From: Phanerochaete sordida
Taxonomy: Eukaryota; Basidiomycota; Agaricomycetes; Polyporales; Phanerochaetaceae
Assembly (NCBI GenBank): GCA_019973155.2
Contig: BPQB01000006.1
Coordinates: 248,001-312,000 of the forward strand
Reading direction: 5' to 3'
DNA length: 64,000 bases
Positions within the stretch are counted from its first letter, which is position 1; every line of letters starts with the position of its first letter. The notes beneath the pieces are model-generated. The model did not search any database. It had not been told where the DNA came from and saw nothing but the letters and a program-made list of their open reading frames with translations. The translations under genes were made by a program, and so were the position numbers. This document shows, in pieces, positions 58,279 to 64,000 of this stretch.

Positions 58279-60208
58279 ATGCCCTCCGCGGGATTTCTCA
58301 TCTACTCGGGCGTCATGCCGCTCATCAAGACGTGAGTCGCGTGCAGCCCTTATCGTTTGGACGGACTCGACGGTGTACACAGGTTCATTTCGATATTCTG
58401 CGGCTACTTCCTGGCGAAGAAGGGCCTGTTCACGCCTGCTGCCTCCAAAGGCGCGTCCCAGATCACCATGAACGTCTCTCTGCCCTTGCTAGTCTTTGCG
58501 AACATCGTACCGGCATTCACGCCCCAGAACATCTCCGCGCTTGGCCCCCTTTTCCTCACCGCGTTCGTCTACATGGCCTTGGGCTTCTTGGGAGGAGCGG
58601 TCATCCGCGAAGTGTGCTACGTGCCGCGAAACTTTTGGCAGGGCATCATTGTTCTGACAGGGATGAGCAATTGGGGAAATCTGCGTATGTGCTTCGCATT
58701 TGATTCAAAGAGCGCCCGCCGACTGTCCCCATAGCGAATGCCGTCGTGCTGTCTGTCACCCAACAAGCCCCATTCGATCCAAGTACCGACCCACAACGTA
58801 TGTGAACATCACTACAGTCGAATATAACCGCGCTGACCGGCCTCACAGTGGGCGTATCATTTGTCTCAATCTTCATTGTATCATACCATCTCGTATTCTG
58901 GGTCTGTGGCGCTGCTCACTCGCTCTCGTGGGACTACCTACCCGGCGTGCCACAAGGGGAAGAGGCAGAACGGCGGTGCTCATGGGACGAGAAACCCCTG
59001 GGCTCGCTTTTCGCCCGCTACATCTTACGAAAGCCGTGCACCAGTGCAGAGAAGGCCGCATGCGATTCCATCCCCGGGAGCCCCGTCTTCCCAGAAGAGA
59101 AGAAGAGCAAGGACCCTGAGGCAGCCTTCTCTGTCGCAGTACCCGAGCAGCCCTACCTCGACGATCCGACCGAGGCCGATCCAGACGTCCAGCTCGTCCG
59201 GCGGCTCTCACGTCTGTCTGCCCTGCCAGCACCGCACGCCGTGCCTGAACTCTCGCGCCCCGTCGCGGCGCCCGACGGGCCGCACGACTCTGGGAGCGTC
59301 ACGGCGGCCCCCAGCGTCGCCTCGCTCGGCCGGCCGCGCTCCTTCCCGGCCTCCGTCGTGCGCACGCTGCGCCCGCTCGCGGCCATCGTGAACCCGGTGA
59401 CGATCGCGATAGCCATCGCGCTGCCCATCGCGCTCGTGCAGGACCTGAAGGCGCTCTTCGTCGACATCGCGAGCGAGGGCGGGCCGCGCTGGCACGGGCC
59501 CGACGGCAAGCCGCCGCTCGCGTTCATCATCGACACCGGTGCGCCCCGCGCTCCCGCGTCCGCGCCGCGGCCCTGCTGACCCTCCGCAGCGTCGTTCGTC
59601 GGCAACATCGCGGTGCCGCTCGCGCTCATCATGCTCGGGGCGTCGTTCGCGCGCCTGCGCGTGCCGCGCCCGCTCTCGCGGCTGCCGCTGCCTGCGATGC
59701 TCGCCGTCGCGCTCGTGAAGATGGCGCTGCTGCCCGTCGTCGGCGTGTTCATGGTGCAGGGCATGACCGCGCGCGGGCTCATCGACCGCGCGTCCAGGGC
59801 GGAGCGGTTTGTGGCGATGTTCCTCAGCGGCACGCCCGCAGCGGTGAAGTGCGGCCTAGTCCTTCTCAGGGTGTCACTACGCGTATTGACACGAATGCTC
59901 CGTTTCCCCAGCCAGATGATCGTGGCCAGTCTGTATGCTCCGGATGGCGATGTCGACACGCTTTCGGTATGCCGTGATAGTCTCATTAGTTGCGTGGAGT
60001 GATGCTGACCGTAGTCCGCAGGCGTTCCTGTTGGTACAATGTAAGCTATCCGCCTCGCGATCGCCGAATGTCACGGACTAACTCGGCGTTGCAGACATCT
60101 TCATGTTTTTCTCATCTTCGTGAGTTGATGACCTCGACAGCTTTATTTCATGCTATTGACGTCTTCACATGCAGTGCCCTTACCGCTGTCGCGCTACTGT
60201 TACTATAG
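58279..60208 (+). CDS. Auxin efflux carrier (PIN-like) family membrane transporter
   Basis: A membrane transport protein of the AEC/Ecm3 type, likely in ER or vacuolar membranes. From ATG 58279: LIYSGVMPLIKTFISIFCGY, KKGLFTPAASKGASQITMNV, SLPLLVFANIVPAFTP, LTAFVYMALGFLGGAVIRE and VLTGMSNWGNLPNAVVLSVT. A long hydrophilic loop follows, then a second helix bundle (VNPVTIAIAIALPIALVQ, ASFVGNIAVPLALIMLGASF, MLAVALVKMALLPVVGVFMV and FLSGTPAAV). Short last exons give FLLVQYIFMFFSSSALTAVA. The 5+5-helix layout with a central loop is typical. Fungal homologues are uncharacterised or linked to cell-wall maintenance. Confidence 0.85.
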
Positions 60209-61181
60209 ACTTCAAAAGGGGACCTGCGCACACATTAGATCATCCCCGTCATCTTTCTACACACACATCTAGACGTGCTATCATCACCTTGTCACCTACC
60301 ACATGGACTCTACCTCGCATAATCCATCGCGAATGACGGATATCGCGGCATCTACGGACCAGGGCGCGAGTGATAGTTCCAGATGTTCAGGGTGGGCTAT
60401 CACATCCCTTGTGATTATCCCTCTGCTCTGCCATGTCTCATCGCCCATCGACTGCTCGTGTCACACTGTCGGCCGTCGACCGCGGCGCGCGCCCTCGCGA
60501 CGCGCGCACACGCGAGATCCGCGGCCGCCCTCTGCGGGCCTGGAGGCTGTGCGGCCATCACGCACCGGCCTGCGCGTGCGCGGGCGTAATATGCGTTTAG
60601 CCTCGCGCTGCGCGGCGGCGCGCGGTGTGGCGCGCTGCGGGGGCGCGGCGGCATTGCACCGCTGATGGGCCCGCGGGGGTGCGAGGCCCGCGCCGGCCGC
60701 GTCGCCCGCGGTGCGCTCGTCACGATGCGCTTGTCACGATGCGTGCAGTGCGGGGCGGGCTGCGCGGCGTGCGGTGTGAAACGGGCGGGCTGCGAGATCT
60801 CTGCGCCAGCTGATTGGCGCGGCGCCGGTGACGCGTCGCGGCTGTGCCGCCGGGAAGGGCCTGGCGAGGGCCTGCGAAGGCTTGGAGAAGGTTTAGGCGT
60901 AGAGAGGGCGTATCTTTGTTCTGGCTCGCTCTGCGGCCGCACACAGGCAGGGATGATTGGTGCATGATGGGCTATTTTATAAAGACTATATACGCTAATT
61001 ACGTGTAGTGTCTACGCGCAGGTAATTATACTGTGTCTACTCTCCCGAGGATGTGATATGTTAATGATACATTAGAGGTCCATTGAGATGTGCAAACGTC
61101 CGGATGCCGCAAAGTCCAGTATGCAGTGCTGCAATCTATACAGCGGGTGATGCTAACAAGAAACAAGCTCAGAACACGAGA
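60209..61181. other. Intergenic region with GC-rich core
   Basis: 60470-60860 is very GC-rich, with long but arginine/alanine-only readings on both strands; the flanks are AT-rich. No conserved protein is recognised. Confidence 0.4.
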
Positions 61182-62338
61182 TCACTGGTCAAATTCGAGG
61201 TTCGTCGACACGTCCTCCCAGGCATCGAGATTCCGGAGGACGGCGTCGCACTTGCCCCGCACGTCGCGGTAGGCGTCCTGGCCCATGAACAACCACATCG
61301 GCCACTCGCGGCCGCGGGCCTGGCCCTCGCCGCGGACGACGTCGACGAGGAGGTCCATCGCCTTCGCGGGGTCGCCGCGCTCGTGGCCCGAGATGGAGTT
61401 GAACCGCGCGCGGCCCTTCTCGCGGAGCATGTCGTACGCGGGAATGTGCTTGTGGATGGTCACCGGCTGGCCGAGCGCACTCGTGCGGAAGGAGCCGGGG
61501 ATGACGACCGTGACGCGGATGTTGAACTGCTGCAGCTCGGAGGCGTAGGTTTCTCCAATGGCTGCAGGGCTTGTCAGAAAACGTGTATCAAGGGTCTGCT
61601 GTGTTACCCACCGTGTACTGCGGCTTTTGACGCGGCATAGAAGCCTGCAACGAGTAAGGTCAGCCTCTGGCTGCGGTAGCACAGCAGCGTCGTTTCTCAC
61701 CGACTGGCTGGAAGGAGAGAACATGTCAGTATGGATCTCGCAGATGGTGAGGAATTGAGATGCTTACAGGGCACGCAGCATGCCACCCTGTCCGGCTGCC
61801 GACAATGACGACCGTCCCTGATTGGCGTTCTCGCATATGGGGAAGGACGGCGTTTGTCACATTTAGCACTCCGAAGACGTTTGTCTGGAACTGTTGCATC
61901 GCGGCAAGGGATCTGTCCGCAGGGTCAGCTCGTGCGGGAGCTGGCGCCACGACCGCACGTACCCGCCCTCCTCGAGCACCGATTTCATGCCGAGACCTGC
62001 GTTATTGACGACGACGTCGATGCGGCCCCATATTGATATCGCGTGGTTCATCGTGCGCTGGATGCTCTCGACGCTGTCCGCCACATCGAGCCTCAGCAGC
62101 GCCAGGCGCGAGGGGCACGCTCCTGGCAGCGACTGCAGGGACTTGATCTTGTCGGTTGAGCGTGCAGTGGCAATTACGCGGTCGCCGCGGGCCAGTGCTG
62201 ACTCTACGAGGTGCTTCCCGAAGCCAGAAGAAGTGCCTGTCCGCGGGGTGTCAGTACGCCTGAGCCACACTGTGTGTCTGGTGGCGCACCGGTTATAAAC
62301 CAGACGCGCTGGGGTTCTTGTGAGACGAGGGAAGGCAT
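61182..62338 (-). CDS. Short-chain dehydrogenase/reductase
   Basis: A classical SDR, an NAD(P)-dependent oxidoreductase. Exon 1 from 62338 reads MPSLVSQEPQRVWFITG and joins TSSGFGKHLVESALARGD, completing the cofactor motif TGxxxGxG. Then come RLDVADSVESIQ, IDVVVNNAGLGM (NNAG), FQTNVFGVLNVTNAVLPHM and TVVIVGSRTGWH. The catalytic YxxxK is in FYAASKAAVHA, in a small exon near 61610-61645. PGSFRTSALGQPVTIH and a C-terminal substrate-binding part follow. About five introns. The substrate is unknown; this subtype (Ala-rich TGTSSGFG, PGSFRT) is common in fungi. Confidence 0.87.
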
Positions 62339-63257
62339 CTGGAGGAGAGGTGTTTTGGAGTGAGAACGGTGAGGATGCAGGACTTCGGCAGGGTCCCGCA
62401 GAGCTTATATACCGCCGGGACACTTGATGCATAGGGTCTCGAGCAGCGCTTGGGGAGGACAGCCAAGTTGTTGCGTTGCAACGTTGGTGTGCGGACCCGA
62501 TCCGGCGTGCGCTGATAGTGGGCCGGGCTACAGCCTCCTGCATCGTGGTGCGCATCGCTGCATCAGGCACGGCCGGGTCGCCCACGCCTGGTTCGGTGCT
62601 CCGGCGGGCGGCGGCCCCACGAGCGGTCGAACCAGCCCACGGATCAGGCATCGGTTTGGCCGAGCGAGCTGCGAGCGCAGGACGCGGGGCGGTGCAGCAC
62701 GCGCCCGCCAGCCGAGGCCAATCTTCGCACAGTCGCCAGCGCCACGTGACGCTTCCCACCCATTGTGCCGGACTCGGTCGCGGGTGCGCACCACGAGGCT
62801 CCGTCCCAGCACGGAGTGCTGTGCGGCCCCGACGTCGTGCGTCGCCTCGACTCCGACGCTGGGCGTGCCAGCGCGTGGCCCGAAATGAAGTCGGGGGCTA
62901 GCGTCGTGCGGCGCGAGCTTCTCAGCGGCACAAGCGCACATGGCGTTGCTTCTGAGGAATTGCAGAATAGGCGTCGCGGTGCGACAGATGAGAAGGAAGC
63001 TGCGGAGATGCTGCAAGGTTGGGGAGCGACATCAGCGGGATGCCCAGGTTGGCAGCACGTACCAAGGCTGACATCCCACGGCGCTCGGCGCACAGCCTTC
63101 TCCATGCCTGCGCCGCCGAGCACACGCTCGAAAGTCGCCAGCCACCACGTCCATCGCCCAAGCGGCGAAACACACTCGGCGCACAGCCTCAAACTCACCA
63201 CCATGTGGACTCTGAAAATCCGTCCGATCGGTGTCAGAATTATTAACGCCTGCCCGA
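62339..63257. other. Unassigned region
   Basis: Several overlapping open readings on both strands, none with recognisable domains or credible splicing. Probably non-coding or decayed DNA. Confidence 0.4.
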
Positions 63258-63480
63258 GAGGCACCGCGGTGCCTCACGATTGGCCGGGAAAAGGCGCCGG
63301 ATCGCGATGCCTCAAGAGGTGAACGCTATCCTCGTGAGATCTCGTGAGAGGCGCCAGGGGCGCCCGAGCCTCTCGCGAGGCAGGGCTGATATCTCACAGT
63401 TGCCTCATGAGGCTCGAGATCATCTCGAGATTACCTCAAGAGGCACATCTGCGATGGGCAGCCAGCGTGCCTCGCGAGAC
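63258..63480. repeat. Cluster of short palindromes, consensus CCTCNNGAGG
   Basis: It begins with an 18-bp perfect palindrome (63258-63275, GAGGCACCGCGGTGCCTC). Next are CCTCAAGAGG (63310-63319), a direct repeat of CTCGTGAGAT/CTCGTGAGAG (63331-63350), GCCTCATGAGGC (63402-63413), an inverted CTCGAGA/TCTCGAG pair, and CCTCAAGAGG again near 63434. A related pair occurs at about 63860-63882. Confidence 0.65.
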
Positions 63481-63559
63481 AACGTGATCCATCAGGTTGC
63501 CAAGCGATGCATCATGAGCGCCCAAGGAAACACGCGAGAAAAACAAACGCCCCAAGCGG

Positions 63560-63832
63560 GGCGTCTTCTGTTTACTTACTCTACTTATTGATCCTTTACT
63601 TAACCGGTTACCATTACTTACTTACTGGTATCCTAGTCTGTGCTTATTTATCAGTTAGCGTGCTTACTATGATCAGACTGGTTACTTACCTTTAAGCTTG
63701 TTTGTTATCTCGTGTTGTATTAACCTGTGGACTTTTTAATTGTGAGTTTACTGGGATTCGAACCACCGACCTCGGACTTACTTTCGTGGTAATAAAACAA
63801 CTCACCTACAGAGCCATACTAGCACTGTCCCT
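63560..63832 (-). repeat. tRNA-derived SINE-like element
   Basis: On the minus strand the region from about 63822 has an A-box-like TGGCTCTGTAGGTGAG and a B-box GGTTCGAATCC (63753-63763) at tRNA spacing. It continues into AT-rich DNA and ends in GTAAGTAAGTAAT-type simple repeats near 63610. Stems of a real tRNA do not pair (T-stem mismatches). Confidence 0.5.
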
Positions 63833-64000
63833 CCATTCCTTTCGTGCGACACTCAGCGCCTCACGAGGCACCCTCGAGGCTAGCAAGGTGGGCGACCGCG
63901 CGCGACGCCGTGTATGCATACCGTCCAAGTCCGATAGCGATAGCGCGTACACTTACAATCATTACACACAGTCAGGAGCTCAGTAGACATGTAATAATAT

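Noticed and set aside
60415..60942. GC-rich minus-strand reading of 175 codons
   Set aside because: Low-complexity Arg/Ala/Pro; nothing conserved is visible.
62644..63264. A 206-codon minus-strand reading
   Set aside because: No domain, unusual composition, and no support from splice structure or neighbours.
63745..63832. Functional tRNA gene
   Set aside because: The B-box is good, but the T-stem and acceptor stem do not pair.
1..64000. CRISPR arrays, operons or bacterial-type elements
   Set aside because: The window is eukaryotic; no regularly spaced direct repeats of that kind were seen.

Overview
The window is nuclear DNA of a filamentous basidiomycete, most likely an Agaricomycete and probably a wood-decay fungus of the Polyporales type. 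Genes are split by many short introns (about 45-70 bp) with GT-AG, sometimes GC-AG, borders. Codon use is GC-rich. The gene set is typical of the group: clustered P450s, HET and F-box proteins, degenerate prolyl-hydroxylase-like proteins and small secreted cysteine proteins. Species assignment is inference.

Layout. 1-8 kb: a P450 cluster made of two tandem ent-kaurene-oxidase-like copies (the first cut by the window edge) flanking an unrelated P450. 8-13.3 kb (minus): an AIM9/APH-like kinase-fold protein and coatomer beta-prime (Sec27/COPB2). 14.3-17.7 kb: a multi-pass membrane protein with a WW-like motif. 18-25.5 kb: a cluster of seven divergent small paralogs (here called FRG/GW proteins, P1 to P7) that surrounds the DASH/Dam1 kinetochore gene. 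25.9-28.2 kb: a PPR-like mitochondrial protein. 29.8-45.3 kb: three paralogs (A, B, C) built on a 2-oxoglutarate/Fe(II) dioxygenase fold, all without an intact metal triad; a DNA transposon lies between A and an F-box/LRR gene. 46-52 kb: an F-box gene, its truncated copy, and a family of secreted beta/gamma-crystallin-like proteins, one with a Tc1/mariner-type MITE in an intron. 52.4-62.3 kb: a HET-domain protein, a PX-GH18 chitinase fusion, a PIN-like auxin efflux carrier family transporter and an SDR. 62.4-64 kb: repeats, with a palindrome cluster and a tRNA-derived SINE-like element.

Housekeeping genes (COPB2, Dam1, PPR, transporter) are interspersed with fast-evolving duplicated families. 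The strongest candidate for an undescribed system is the 18-25.5 kb paralog cluster. Next come the PX-GH18 fusion and the trio of apparent pseudo-dioxygenases with nuclear-localisation-like C-termini. Exon joins were worked out by eye from splice consensus, reading phase and comparison between paralogs; none has been tested with transcripts.
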